A stretch of DNA of 64,000 bases from contig CAMXCT020001746.1 of NCBI GenBank assembly GCA_947184155.2, forward strand, positions 178,109-242,108, written 5' to 3'. The notes under the pieces were generated by a model. The model saw only the letters and a program-made list of their open reading frames with translations. It had not been told where the DNA came from and searched no databases. Positions 26,501 to 32,921 of the stretch are shown here, piece by piece. The number at the start of each line of letters is the position of its first letter. The first letter of the stretch is position 1. The translations under genes were made by a program, and so were the position numbers. This stretch comes from Cladocopium goreaui (Eukaryota; Sar; Dinophyceae; Suessiales; Symbiodiniaceae).

Positions 26501-29500
26501 CGCAAAAACCAACTAATGTAACTTGGGTTTAAGTTTAAATTAAAAAAAAAGCGGGAGGGGGGGGTTGGGGGGAGGGCGCAGCGCCTCCCCCAAAGCAGAA
26601 TGCAAGCACCTCTTCTCACATGTTACGTTGCTAGTTTTCAAGAGAAGGTTGGTCATGTGATACTCAGGGATGTAAATACTGTGCAAAATGCATCTTACAT
26701 GAAAATCAAGTATTTAAAGCAGGCAAAGCAAAAAACAGAAGAGAAGCAAAAAAGCAGAGAAGCAAAGAAACAGGAAACGCACAAAAGCAAAACAGCAGAA
26801 AGGCAAAGAAGCAGGAAAAGCAGAAAAGCAGAGAAGCAGCAGGAAAAGCAGAGAAGCAAAGAAACAGGAAAAGCAGAGAAGCAAAGAAACAGGAAAAACA
26901 GAAAAGCAAAAAAGCAGAAAAGCAGAGAAGCAGAGAAGCAGGAGAAGCAGAAAAGCAAAAAAGCAGAAAAGCAGAGAAGCAGAGAAGCAGGAGAAGCAGA
27001 AAAGCAAAAAAGCAGAAAAGCAGAGAAGCAGGAAAAGCAGGAAAAGCAGGAAAAGCAGGAAAAGCAGGAAAGCAGAGAAGCAGGAAAAGCAGGAAAAGCA
27101 GGAAAAGCAGAGAAGCAGGAATCCAAAAATAATTCCTAAACCTGATCAAAAAAAAAATCCTAAAATAATTAGCCCTCCAGCAGAAAACAGTGACTGCCAT
27201 AGTCACCAGGATCATCAATGGATTTTCAATAGATGTTCAGTGAATTGTCAATGGAGATTCAGTGGATGTTCAGCGGATTTTCTATCCATCTAAGGTTGGT
27301 CCAGTTGTCCTTTTCTTTCGCTATGAGTATCTGTTAAATCCATCATTTATCATATTCCAAGTATATATATATATATATCCCAAGTATATCCCACATGTCT
27401 TATGACCACAAGGACATCAAGAGGCCGGCGGTTGACTTGTCCCTATGGTTGATCCCCCTTTTTTACACGTTGAAATCTCAGTTGAACCACATTCAAATGC
27501 CATCAAATCTCACTCAACCACTTTGAAATCCCATGACGTTCCATTAAATCACCATAAACCACCATTGACAAATTGAAATCCCATCAAGTAAACCATTGAA
27601 ATCCTATCTAAGTTCCATTGTTTTCCCCAACAAATCAACCCATTTTTTCCAGGACGTCTGTGCAAGCGACCGCTTGGCCGACTGCGCCCGCTTGGGTGAC
27701 TGCGCCCTGCCGGCAGTGCCGGGGAGGTCCTTCGGTCGGGAAGGGCTGATTTTAACGATGAAAACATTGCATGATATATATGGAACATGGCATGTTTAGC
27801 TATGATGTATAACCATGAAATAAATATGAAAAATATGAACAAGATGGCATTACCTGTGAAACATGGTGAAGGAACATGATTTGAAATTTGAACATGGTGA
27901 TTTGGCAATGCACAAGTGGGATTTCACCTTTAAAGGTTTAACATAAGTTTTAACCAACAAAACACTGTCATGCCCTGTCTACCAGCTGCAGGGTCCACAG
28001 TCATCTCGGTCACGTGGGCATTTTGACTTCCCACATGTCCTTGGAGGCCACCAAAGGCAAATGAGCCACTGGATCCTGGATCCTAAGCCACCAATCATCC
28101 CAATGTGACCCCAATATTCATCAAACTTCAAACTTCCCATTTATTTAAGTTTTTTGGCCACCAGTTGATTTTTTTGAATTGGACATTCCCAACACGGAAA
28201 AACCATTGGTTTTTCCAAGACCATGGTGTGAAACAAACCAGGGATTCCCACTCACCTTTTGGGGCACCTGGGACCTGGGCCACCTTGCGCTATGGGATAT
28301 GGGTGCCCTCTAAACTAACATGGCTAGTTTATAACCATGTTTATCCATGGGATGGGCGCCCCCATCCGTTGCTCGTACCAGCATCGGGTGCCAAAGACCT
28401 TGCCTCAGCCGTGGATTGGTCAAAGCGGTGAAAAATCATTGCATGGGATATATGATATGTCTGGATATGTCTGGATATTCAGATATCATGACCGATCTTG
28501 ACTAGGACAATGGAATATCATGGGGTTTTCATGACTTTAAAAAACAAATATTAAGATAGGGGACCCTGATCCAAGCTTATGGACTGTACCATGCTTCCTT
28601 TTTTTGCCTCCTGTGGTGACCTTTGGAAGGGCCACCCCTAAAGCAGAAGAGACATAACTGACATAACCATTGATTTTGTTCAGCTTTTTCTGAGCACAGA
28701 GTTATGTCAGTTATGTACTTGGAAAATCTTGGAAACATCGAATTGGTCGAAGCTAAACCCTCCGAACTCCAGAAGTATCCAGAAGTTTCTAAATGCCACA
28801 AGCTCCCGCCCCTTGTTCACCGGCACCTGGAGTGATGGTGTTGCTCAAACTGGCTTTCGTTAATCCCGTTCCCGCCGGCTTTGCTGGCGACTCCTGGTGG
28901 ACTGTGATGAGCCAAGGATTGGGGAAATCAAACTAGCCATGCATCCATATGCAATATACTGTAATATATATATATTAGTATATATATATATGTGTGTGTT
29001 GTGTGTGTAGCAACCCTTAAAAGATAGACAAGTAAAATAATTCTTAAAGAGTGTTAACTTACTTCTCTACCTTTTTGGGTCTTACTGTCTTACTATACAA
29101 CAATACACTTGGACCCTCCGGTAAAAATCCCAAGTCATGGGTATTTTAGCATATTTTAGCTATATACGGCTACCATACTTAAAAACCATGGATGCAACTC
29201 CCCTTGCACAAAGGAACCCCGGTTTTCGTTGGACTGTGAACACTGGAAAAAAAGCGTTGTTGATTAAAGACCGGGGCGTGCCTCGCAAAATAGTGATAGA
29301 TTCATATGTTTTGTTTTTCTACTCTTTTACATTGGTATTAGATGTGTGGCCCAGTTTTAAGTTGGTTCATAACCTGTATACATACTACAATTACTACAGT
29401 TCTAAGTATCATACAGTCATTGTGGGAGTTATGTGCACTTCGCCATCGTTTGGGGGTACCATGAAGATGCCAACCCCCACCAGCATATAGCTGATGCTTA

Positions 29501-32500
29501 TTGGTTTTGAACCATCACCATATCCCATGAAAACTATAGTTCTGAGCATCATGAACTACAGTTATTAGAGTTCTGTAGCCCCCGACTTATCATAAATCAG
29601 CTCTAAATCTTATGAATTCCCATTTCTCTTAGTCAAATCACGCATTTTTCCTATGGTTTCCCTATGGTTTTCCCCATGGTTTTCCCATGTTTTTTCATCC
29701 TGAAATTTCCGACATCCGCAGCTCCTGGGTGCAGCTCTTGGCGTGGCTCTTCATGGCCGTGGGATTGAAGGTCCTCCCACACCATTGGCATTTCTCCAGC
29801 ACCTGCCAGTGAAGTGGCCAGATTTTCGGGAAACAGGATACTGTAGAAATTGGGAGAAAGAATTTAAGTGGGATTTAGTGATTTAGTGGAAATGAACTAA
29901 AGATTTAAATGGAATAGAAGGGGGGAAAATCTACAGAGAGAGAGAGAGAGATAGATAGATGGATGGATAGATGGATGGATGGATGGATGGATAGATAGAT
30001 ACATACATACATACATACATCATTTAATCATTCGCACACCATCGGGCACCTAAAATGAAAATCTATCTGTCCATTCATCATTCATCTACTAGTTATTTCT
30101 GTATATTTATTTGATTAAATTTGCATAATACATATACGCAGTTACTGTAGGTATCAAGACAATGGAAATTCACATCTTTTACATCAGTCAATCGTTTTAG
30201 GCTCAATCTCATCATGTTCAAGAATATCTTTAATTAGTTAATAACCAAGAATAAATTCTTAGACAGTTCACAAGCTTACTTTTCAACCATGCAACTTACA
30301 TCCAAATCCAGCACTCTATCACCCAACATCCTCTGATCAAGTCAAGAAACATCTTGGTCATAGTTGTTGTACATCTCCTGCGCCGGTTGCTAGTGCTGCT
30401 AGCCCGAACAGCGACATTGACACCACCAACTGATCTGCAATTCGAATTTGAAGCAACAGTACCCAGCGGAGCGGTAAAGCAAACATGCTGATGGAACATG
30501 TAAATTCTTGGATCTTCATTCGGTGCCGAGCCGCTCTAGAGGTATTCCGAATGGTATTCCACTCAGCAACTCAACAACCACTAGACAGTGGCATAAAACA
30601 TTCAGAGAAATGCTCAAGATTCCACTAGCTTGTTGGGTTTGTAATGCTTTCAGCGATGATAAACCCTATATAAAAAACATGGGGCATAGCAGGTCCCTTT
30701 GTTCTGCTAGAATTGGCCGGTGAACTCATCGCAAATGGATTGTACACGTCTTTTTTATTCGCAAAAAATGGCCATGTTTGATCTTTGCGCTAAAAGCCAA
30801 GATATGCCATGATGATTCACGATTCACTAGTTGATTTAGGGGAGCCCTATTTTCAAACAACCCCAAAGCATCTTAAATCTCAATTTTTGTCTGTGAAATC
30901 TTGAGCTTGCCAGGGGGGCGGGCCATGCGCCAGTTCCAGTGGTATTCCCCGGTTGAAACCACGTGTGGTCCTCGTTGAAAACGGCCCGCTCCTGCTGTGG
31001 CAACGCGGATGGAGGCATTGTGGGGTGCCAACTGAGAAATCTTAGATGGGCCCCTGCAAAGAATGAGGGAGTGAACTGGTTAAGCAACAAAAAGTATAGT
31101 TTATCTAAACAACAATTCTTGGGATTATGGGGAGTTAATCAATATTTTTTGGGTGGTGGGTACTTGCTCATGTTTGTCAAACAATTGAAGTATGCTTATC
31201 AAAAAACATATGATAAACTATCTATCCAAAGTTTTCCCAAAGTGTCCGCATCAATCAAATGCTAGATCCCAAAGGCACTTGATGATCTGATGGATAAATT
31301 AGAAATAACAATATACATATATATATATATTATAGTAATCATATGTAACACATGGTGGTTGGCATGTGTTTTCCGATCTGGACTAGAGCAATTCACGCAA
31401 AAACGTGATTTTAGGGATAGATAACCACCTGAGGTGAGCGGCGACACGGTGAGCGGTTCACCTCCCGGTCTCCTCCTCCTTCAGGGAGACTCCTTGCTGG
31501 TCACAGGTTGAATCTCCAAAAATAACTGGTAAAACCCAAAAGAACATAGATATCATAGATGTTTAACTACCAACAATTTAACTTGGAGTTGAGCAACAAC
31601 AATGTGGAATTGCTGAGAATAAACACAAATTTCAACCAACCAGCTGTTGGAAATTAAAATGGAGCTGTAATCAACAAAATGGATCAAAATGGTGGTTCTT
31701 GCACAACAACAACTGGGGTTTGAAGCACCAAACTCGGGGAATCAATTCACTCATGCGATAGGCATTCCGTTTCAACATGTGTCAACCATGATTTTCACTT
31801 TCACCACTGGATCCTAACGCCTTTTTTATCAACCAAGCAGTGCGAAAATAAACCTATGGATTTTAAGGAAGTTCAATGACAGTCCTCCAATGGCTCGTGG
31901 AAATACGGTATCTTGGGGGCTATCCAGATTACCGATACCAAAGAGTATGATAACCGAAAGAAATTTCAACAGTCCCTGAAGCACCTGATTTCGGAACCAT
32001 GTGTCTGCATGTTCAAAAAACAAAAATACGTTCCAATCTATGGCCAAAAACAGCACACCAACTTGTCAGGATATGGGACAAACACCTCCAACGAAAATCC
32101 ATGGTTTTCCCATTCTCCAGGACCGATAGCATCTGCAGCCGCGTTTCCCATCAGAATGGCATTCAGCCGCTCAGGTCGCGCAGGCAGAGGTCTTTGCTCC
32201 GCCGTCGGCTTTTGAGCTTCCTAGACAGGATCAGGGCCAGCAATTTTGCGGATGATGCACTAATTGATACATATTGATACACAAAAAATATCATGTGTAC
32301 ATATATATAAATATATGTATATGTTAATATACAACTATATCTATATACTGTATGCGTATATGCTGATGCATAGATATGTGCATACATAACATCAAATACA
32401 TATCTATAATATGTAATTATATCGGAAACAAAAAAACATATTCATGTACAAAAACCGTGAGCGTAGTGTTTCACAAATCCAAACGAGACCCGGAGACTGG

Positions 32501-32921
32501 CAATTTTGTTGCCCGTTGCCCGATCAACATCGGATCCGAGAAAAGCCATCCTTGAGTCAAATGTCAAAATCGATATGCGAAACAATGTCTATTGTTGATG
32601 ACTCTTGGACATGGCCCATCATGTTTCAAACCTGGGATATTGCACATCACCCAAGCGAAACTGGGAAATGATTCACCCAAGTTTCATTTGGAAAACGGCT
32701 TCTTGGATTAAAATGGAACCTGCAAAATGATGGCTTAAGAATGATTCAAACATACTGGACCCTCTGGTAAACTAACAGTTTGCTATTGAAAATGGCCATA
32801 GACATAGTGGATTTACCCATTAAAAATTGTGATTTTCCATAGTTTTTTTTTATGTTTACCAGAGGGTAGGATGCGTCCTGGTTGGGTTCCCGCCATGGTG
32901 AGGGGTCACCCATTGACCGTC
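2215..32921 (-). CDS. Gene A: many-exon gene for a zinc-finger protein of unknown function (span)
   Basis: About 32 exons of 6 to 157 nt (roughly 2.1-2.2 kb coding, about 700 residues) on the minus strand, listed separately below. Within the runs 29,802 to 22,202 and 16,688 to 2,940 every exon joins the next in phase. Joins near 30 kb and between 22,202 and 16,688 are unresolved, and that last intron contains the 160-bp and 619-bp satellite arrays. The product has a C2HC zinc finger, a Ser/Lys/Pro-rich linker, an Ala/Pro/Gly-rich linker, then a Cys-rich zinc ribbon. Nothing else resembles a family I know. A possible start is ATG at 32,911-32,913, and the 3' exon ends in TGA at 2215-2217. It could be two adjacent genes. 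Confidence 0.6.
2940..2992 (-). CDS. Gene A exon, RLVSNEDLTDEMLKLAK
   Basis: 53 nt, acceptor AACCTGTCAG, donor GCGAAG followed by GTCAGA. Acidic, helix-like. Confidence 0.6.
3366..3384 (-). CDS. Gene A 19-nt micro-exon, PRSRPP
   Basis: Strong acceptor (CTACTTCCCCATAG) and donor CTCCTG followed by GTAGCA. It supplies the phase change between its neighbours. Confidence 0.5.
3529..3645 (-). CDS. Gene A exon, acidic/amphipathic segment
   Basis: 117 nt (39 codons), acceptor GTGGCCAGGCAG, donor TGTGGG followed by GTGTCA. Reads RPNSSSRAICEMWGPRSMKK then LSFEDVADFIKDMKGHDCG, the latter probably helical. Confidence 0.65.
4470..4544 (-). CDS. Gene A exon, NLPMDPLAFSVGPKALGRAS
   Basis: 75 nt, exactly 25 codons, acceptor TTCCCATTGTTTTCAG, donor ACTGC followed by GTGTTT. 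Confidence 0.65.
5992..6078 (-). CDS. Gene A exon, AGPAMFPTRGKPCVWEPRGS
   Basis: 87 nt, acceptor GCCCAGCTGCAG (or CCCAG six bases earlier, same frame), donor GAGAGG followed by GTCGCG. All three frames are open, so residues rest on phase. Confidence 0.5.
6646..6651 (-). CDS. Gene A 6-nt remnant exon (GGT ATA), tentative
   Basis: It sits between the element end TTTACCAG (acceptor) and GTATGT (donor), the same arrangement as GGTCCA at 32,756. In frame whether used or skipped. Confidence 0.25.
6648..6753. mobile_element. Palindromic introner-like element, copy a
   Basis: 106 bp, TACCCTGGTAAACTAAC... to ...TTTACCAGAGGGTA, two bases short at the left end. It lies in the gene A intron after 6,904, with another element end at 6,890-6,911. 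Confidence 0.85.
6890..6911. mobile_element. Element-end fragment
   Basis: CATGTTAGTTTACCAAAGGGT, a degenerate right end. On the minus strand it provides the donor of the exon at 6,904. Confidence 0.7.
6904..6999 (-). CDS. Gene A exon ending in an element end, ARLYVDHQLAARGAVAIGGA
   Basis: 96 nt after acceptor CCTTGCGCTCAG. It ends GAC CCT TTG before GTAAACTAAC, which is a degenerate terminus of the palindromic family (6,890-6,911), in the same phase 0 as at 14,941 and 32,860. An earlier GC donor after GAG (6,937) would also fit. Confidence 0.55.
7265..7305 (-). CDS. Gene A exon, SGAWQVTCGWILL
   Basis: 41 nt, acceptor ATTCGGTTTTAG, donor TTCTG followed by GTAATT. Phase 1 in, 0 out. Confidence 0.55.
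7350..7442 (-). CDS. Gene A exon, PMDPNGVQSESSEAMKRRRR
   Basis: 93 nt. Acceptor TTTTCCCCAAAACAG, donor GCAGA followed by GTAAGG. Acidic then strongly basic (RRRR) stretch that could be a nuclear-localisation patch. Only this frame is open throughout. Confidence 0.7.
8233..8347 (-). CDS. Gene A exon, HSGLGQMARGLSELDLAWCR
   Basis: 115 nt, acceptor CTTTACGGCAG, donor ATACT followed by GTAAGA, the best donor of the gene. Continues CRYHPHVPGKSMRNMRQY. Phase 0 in, 1 out. Confidence 0.65.
8491..8549 (-). CDS. Gene A exon, RYQATSIWIKTYQALMDPA
   Basis: 59 nt with a strong acceptor (CCCCCGGCATTTTCAG) and donor CAGCC followed by GTATCT. The frame stays open for 190 bases further, so the donor is inferred from the next exon. 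Confidence 0.6.
9791..9836 (-). CDS. Gene A exon, ASAHQAGYMFYVEPD
   Basis: 46 nt, acceptor AAAGTCCAACAG, donor CAGATG followed by GTCTTT. Phase 0 in, 1 out. Confidence 0.5.
10802..10889. repeat. 44-bp perfect tandem duplication
   Basis: Two identical 44-bp copies beginning ACACATTCTCAAACC at 10,802 and 10,846. Confidence 0.95.
10965..11031 (-). CDS. Gene A exon, FAPGSRVADKKGNPRELRST
   Basis: 67 nt, acceptor AGCTCTGCTTAG, donor GTCTG followed by GTGGAT. Phase 2 in, 0 out. A second frame is open but has lower third-position GC. Confidence 0.6.
11471..12165. repeat. 213-bp tandem repeat, about 3.2 copies
   Basis: Units start at 11,497, 11,710, 11,934 and 12,135 (periods 213, 224 and 201). Landmarks in order: CCAAGCCTTTCCC, CTTATTAAACC, CCACAATTTTCCA, GGGTTCACTATTGCAGCAAG, AGCTCCTGGAAGCCC. 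The same order of landmarks occurs in the 265-bp satellite at 58.9 kb. Stop-poor frames change frame between units. Lies in a gene A intron. Confidence 0.9.
12167..12220. repeat. 9-bp microsatellite TACTACAAG
   Basis: Six near-perfect copies directly after the 213-bp array. Confidence 0.85.
12448..12496 (-). CDS. Gene A exon, second half of the zinc ribbon
   Basis: 49 nt, acceptor GGCCTGGTTCAG, donor GCCA followed by GTGGAA. Reads PCRLKFCHFCGARGS: K-F-C-x2-C-G is the second knuckle. In phase with the 13.8-kb exon. Confidence 0.7.
12944..13345. repeat. Degenerate dispersed motif cluster
   Basis: About ten copies of words close to GGAAACGCGTATGTGTTTCC, partly self-complementary, spaced 30-100 bp apart in a gene A intron. 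Not a simple tandem repeat. Confidence 0.55.
13748..13837 (-). CDS. Gene A exon, first half of a zinc ribbon
   Basis: Acceptor GATCTCCGACAG. Reads KSFNFCSECGTKFQASAKFC: F-C-x2-C-G-x-K is the classic first knuckle of zinc-ribbon domains. The donor is taken as CTTG before GTGGCT, but an earlier GC donor after CHA is possible. The preceding exon ends in the matching phase. Confidence 0.75.
14418..14622. repeat. Compound microsatellite (TA, TG, CTAT, TCTAA)
   Basis: Runs of TA, then TG, then CTAT and TCTAA/TCAA units, in the intron 3' of exon 14,692. Confidence 0.9.
14692..14848 (-). CDS. Gene A exon, Ala/Pro/Gly-rich linker
   Basis: 157 nt ending GGATGG before GTAAAG. The start may be GGT ACC GAC directly after the element's ACCAGAG, or 21 nt later after CAAATTCCCAG (14,827). 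Both give the same frame. It reads GTDANSQVVPGAPAPILVQS and on, a low-complexity linker with high third-position GC that leads straight into the zinc ribbon. Confidence 0.65.
14845..14949. mobile_element. Introner-like element, copy b, at exon boundaries
   Basis: 105 bp with about 40-bp near-perfect inverted repeats (TACCCTCTGGTTATTTAACATAG-type ends). Both flanks are gene A exons (14,941-14,980 and 14,692-14,848). On the minus strand GT (14,939-14,940) and AG (14,849-14,850) inside the ends delimit a 92-nt intron. Confidence 0.85.
14941..14980 (-). CDS. Gene A exon ending in a palindromic element, LRDLPFGYAKYPL
   Basis: 40 nt after acceptor GCCATTTCCAG. Its last nine bases, TAC CCT CTG, are the end of the element at 14,845-14,949, whose next bases GTTATT form the donor. 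The exon is needed to bring phase 2 of the previous exon to phase 0 of the next one. Confidence 0.6.
15231..15277 (-). CDS. Gene A exon, GMADRRPRKIATLSD
   Basis: 47 nt, acceptor TTAATTGATCAG, donor CGATTG followed by GTATTC. Basic and hydrophilic. It contains an ATG that could be mistaken for a gene start, but upstream exons join in phase. Confidence 0.6.
15527..15631. mobile_element. Introner-like element, copy c
   Basis: 105 bp, same subfamily as copy b but with the interior in the opposite orientation. It inserted in TA-rich intron DNA. Confidence 0.85.
16362..16437 (-). CDS. Gene A exon, VYSQHGASSPAGPVPKIGAT
   Basis: 76 nt. Acceptor GACCCGGACGTCAG, donor GCGGG followed by GTTTGT. Very high GC at third positions. 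Phase 2 in, 0 out. Confidence 0.65.
16634..16688 (-). CDS. Gene A exon, AWFHGAVEVNANTLEIS
   Basis: 55 nt, acceptor CCCCCTCAAG, donor TCGTG followed by GTCAAA. It begins the longest run of exons that agree in phase (16,688 to 2,940). Confidence 0.55.
16923..17108. repeat. 30-bp minisatellite
   Basis: Six copies of ACATACCCAAACGTAACATA-type units, directly adjoining the next array. Confidence 0.9.
17114..19720. repeat. 160-bp GC-rich higher-order satellite
   Basis: About 16 copies of a roughly 160-bp unit, each built from three segments that begin with CGTGGCAGGCGTGGCAC. Landmarks such as TTATGGTACTGGGTGGCGCC recur every 158-163 bp. Almost no stops occur in several frames on both strands (up to 535 codons, reading WQAWH, RGRRGT or CHACHAK), a consequence of composition. 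Sits in a gene A intron. Confidence 0.9.
19720..20010. repeat. Irregular CCGGCATGTTT repeats
   Basis: Some ten copies of CCGGCATGTTT-like words at irregular spacing, leading from the 160-bp array into the 619-bp array. The opposite strand reads ATGCCGGAAGAT, close to the 12-bp unit at 175-716. Confidence 0.75.
19901..21568. repeat. 619-bp near-identical tandem repeat, 2.7 copies
   Basis: Copies begin at 19,901, 20,520 and 21,139, the third cut off at about 21,568. Copies 2 and 3 look identical by eye and copy 1 differs at a handful of sites. Each full unit contains an internal 132-bp duplication (CCCAGACAGATTCTGTTTCT at 20,071 and 20,203). Frames of 170 codons repeat with the unit and are not evidence of a gene. 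Confidence 0.95.
21690..21790. repeat. CATA/CGTA microsatellite
   Basis: Tetranucleotide array of CATA grading into CGTA and back. Confidence 0.95.
22202..22228 (-). CDS. Gene A exon, DGAYPVRQL (tentative)
   Basis: 27-nt exon between CCGTTAGCAG and CTG/GTGCTC, phase 0 in and out. The plus strand is also open with GC-rich third positions, so strand is uncertain. Confidence 0.35.
22862..22975. mobile_element. Divergent element copy, GATCAAAC-type ends
   Basis: Begins CTCTGGTAATCAAACCTGGC and ends GTTTGATCAACAAAGGG, an imperfect inverted pair. Related to the partial copy at 41,458-41,556. Confidence 0.55.
23383..23494 (-). CDS. Gene A exon, SFEQLAAPPPATQLATAKGP
   Basis: 112 nt. The donor is GGGAA followed by GTAACT, and the acceptor GGATGGCAAG is weak but is the one that fits the preceding phase. 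It continues as GMPVVYKASKSCGFFWE. Confidence 0.6.
24304..24392 (-). CDS. Gene A exon, ATSGSVTFTPLGGDRIRVAY
   Basis: 89 nt, phase 0 in, ending CG before GTGTTT. The peptide alternates polar and hydrophobic residues like a beta-rich domain. Third positions are GC-rich. Confidence 0.6.
25166..25280. mobile_element. Introner-like element, copy d
   Basis: 115 bp, ATTTAAC subfamily. On the minus strand the acceptor end has decayed (AAAT in place of AGAG), and it lies in an intron 13 bases past exon 25,294. Confidence 0.85.
25294..25387 (-). CDS. Gene A exon, Ser/Lys-rich linker
   Basis: 94 nt, acceptor ATGCCTCAG, donor TGTATG followed by GTTTCA. Reads LSSASASLLPRSGSKGPKKA and on through PDRWRKPWICM. 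A palindromic element ends 13 bases beyond the donor. Confidence 0.55.
25771..26463. repeat. CTAT/GCTAT microsatellite, about 690 bp
   Basis: Long imperfect array of CTAT with interspersed AGCTAT. Similar G-rich sequences (AAAAAGCGGG...GGCAGGGCGC type) stand at both borders, 25,735-25,770 and 26,546-26,583. Confidence 0.95.
26715..27122. repeat. Polypurine array (AGAAGC, GGAAAAGCA)
   Basis: About 400 bp almost free of pyrimidines except a C every 5-9 bases. Open in several frames on both strands (KQEKQ or FCFSCF), typical of such repeats. Confidence 0.9.
27671..27706 (-). CDS. Gene A exon, AQSPKRAQSAK
   Basis: 36-nt exon after acceptor CTGCCGGCAG with donor AAGCG followed by GTCGCT. Ser/Pro/Lys-rich linker in phase with both neighbours. 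A plus-strand frame with a good acceptor (27,651) is also open here, which lowers certainty. Confidence 0.5.
28827..28893 (-). CDS. Gene A exon, VASKAGGNGINESQFEQHHH
   Basis: Acceptor CACAGTCCACCAG, donor CTCCAG followed by GTGCCG, 67 nt, phase 1 in and 2 out. Third positions are GC-rich. It begins a hydrophilic linker. Confidence 0.6.
29187..29242 (-). CDS. Gene A exon, VHSPTKTGVPLCKGSCIH
   Basis: Excellent acceptor (CGCTTTTTTTCCAG) and donor CCATG followed by GTTTTT. The 56 nt link the zinc-finger exon (phase 2) to the next exon (phase 1 out). Another frame is open too, so the residues depend on the phase chain. Confidence 0.6.
29714..29802 (-). CDS. Gene A exon with a C2HC zinc finger
   Basis: Acceptor TTCACTGGCAG, donor CGGAT followed by GTCGGA, 89 nt. 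The peptide carries C-x2-C-G-R-T-F-x7-H-x3-C (KCQWCGRTFNPTAMKSHAKS then C), the spacing of the small C2HC zinc fingers (zf-C2HC_2 type) found in many protist proteins. Third positions are GC-rich. This is one of the firmest exons of the gene; such fingers usually bind protein or nucleic acid. Confidence 0.8.
29934..30022. repeat. GA/GATA/GATG/CATA microsatellite
   Basis: Runs of GA, GATA, GGAT and CATA in series. Confidence 0.95.
30960..30994 (-). CDS. Gene A exon, QERAVFNEDHT
   Basis: Acceptor CCGCGTTGCCACAG, donor ACGTG followed by GTTTCA, 35 nt, with strongly GC-biased third positions. It starts in phase 0 and ends in phase 2. The join to the zinc-finger exon needs a further exon near 30.4 kb that I could not fix. 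Confidence 0.5.
31000..32750. other. Gene A intron, nothing else seen
   Basis: AT-rich with short TA runs (31,314, 32,300). No exon I could support. Confidence 0.4.
32756..32761 (-). CDS. Gene A 6-nt remnant exon (GGT CCA), tentative
   Basis: It lies between the element's other end (ACCAGAG as acceptor) and a strong donor, GTATGT. It adds Gly-Pro in frame. Skipping it would also keep the frame, so its use cannot be decided from sequence. Confidence 0.3.
32758..32868. mobile_element. Introner-like element, copy e, at exon boundary
   Basis: 111 bp, AAACTAAC subfamily, left TA changed to GA. On the minus strand GT (32,858-32,859) and AG (32,762-32,763) in its ends bound a 98-nt intron after gene A exon 1. 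Confidence 0.85.
32860..32921 (-). CDS. Gene A exon 1 (possible start exon)
   Basis: Acceptor GGCTTTCACAG precedes the exon and it ends in TAC CCT CTG followed by GTAAAC, which is the end of a palindromic element. It reads RSMGDPSPWREPNQDASYPL. An internal ATG (32,911-32,913) could be the start if the acceptor receives a spliced leader. The next exon is in phase. Confidence 0.5.

Noticed and set aside
26600..27139. 179-codon Lys/Gln/Glu-rich frame
   Set aside because: Purine microsatellite; several frames are open and no splice sites or flanking exons support it.
31440..31520. tRNA-like GGTTGAATCTCC motif
   Set aside because: No acceptor stem or anticodon arm can be formed around it.
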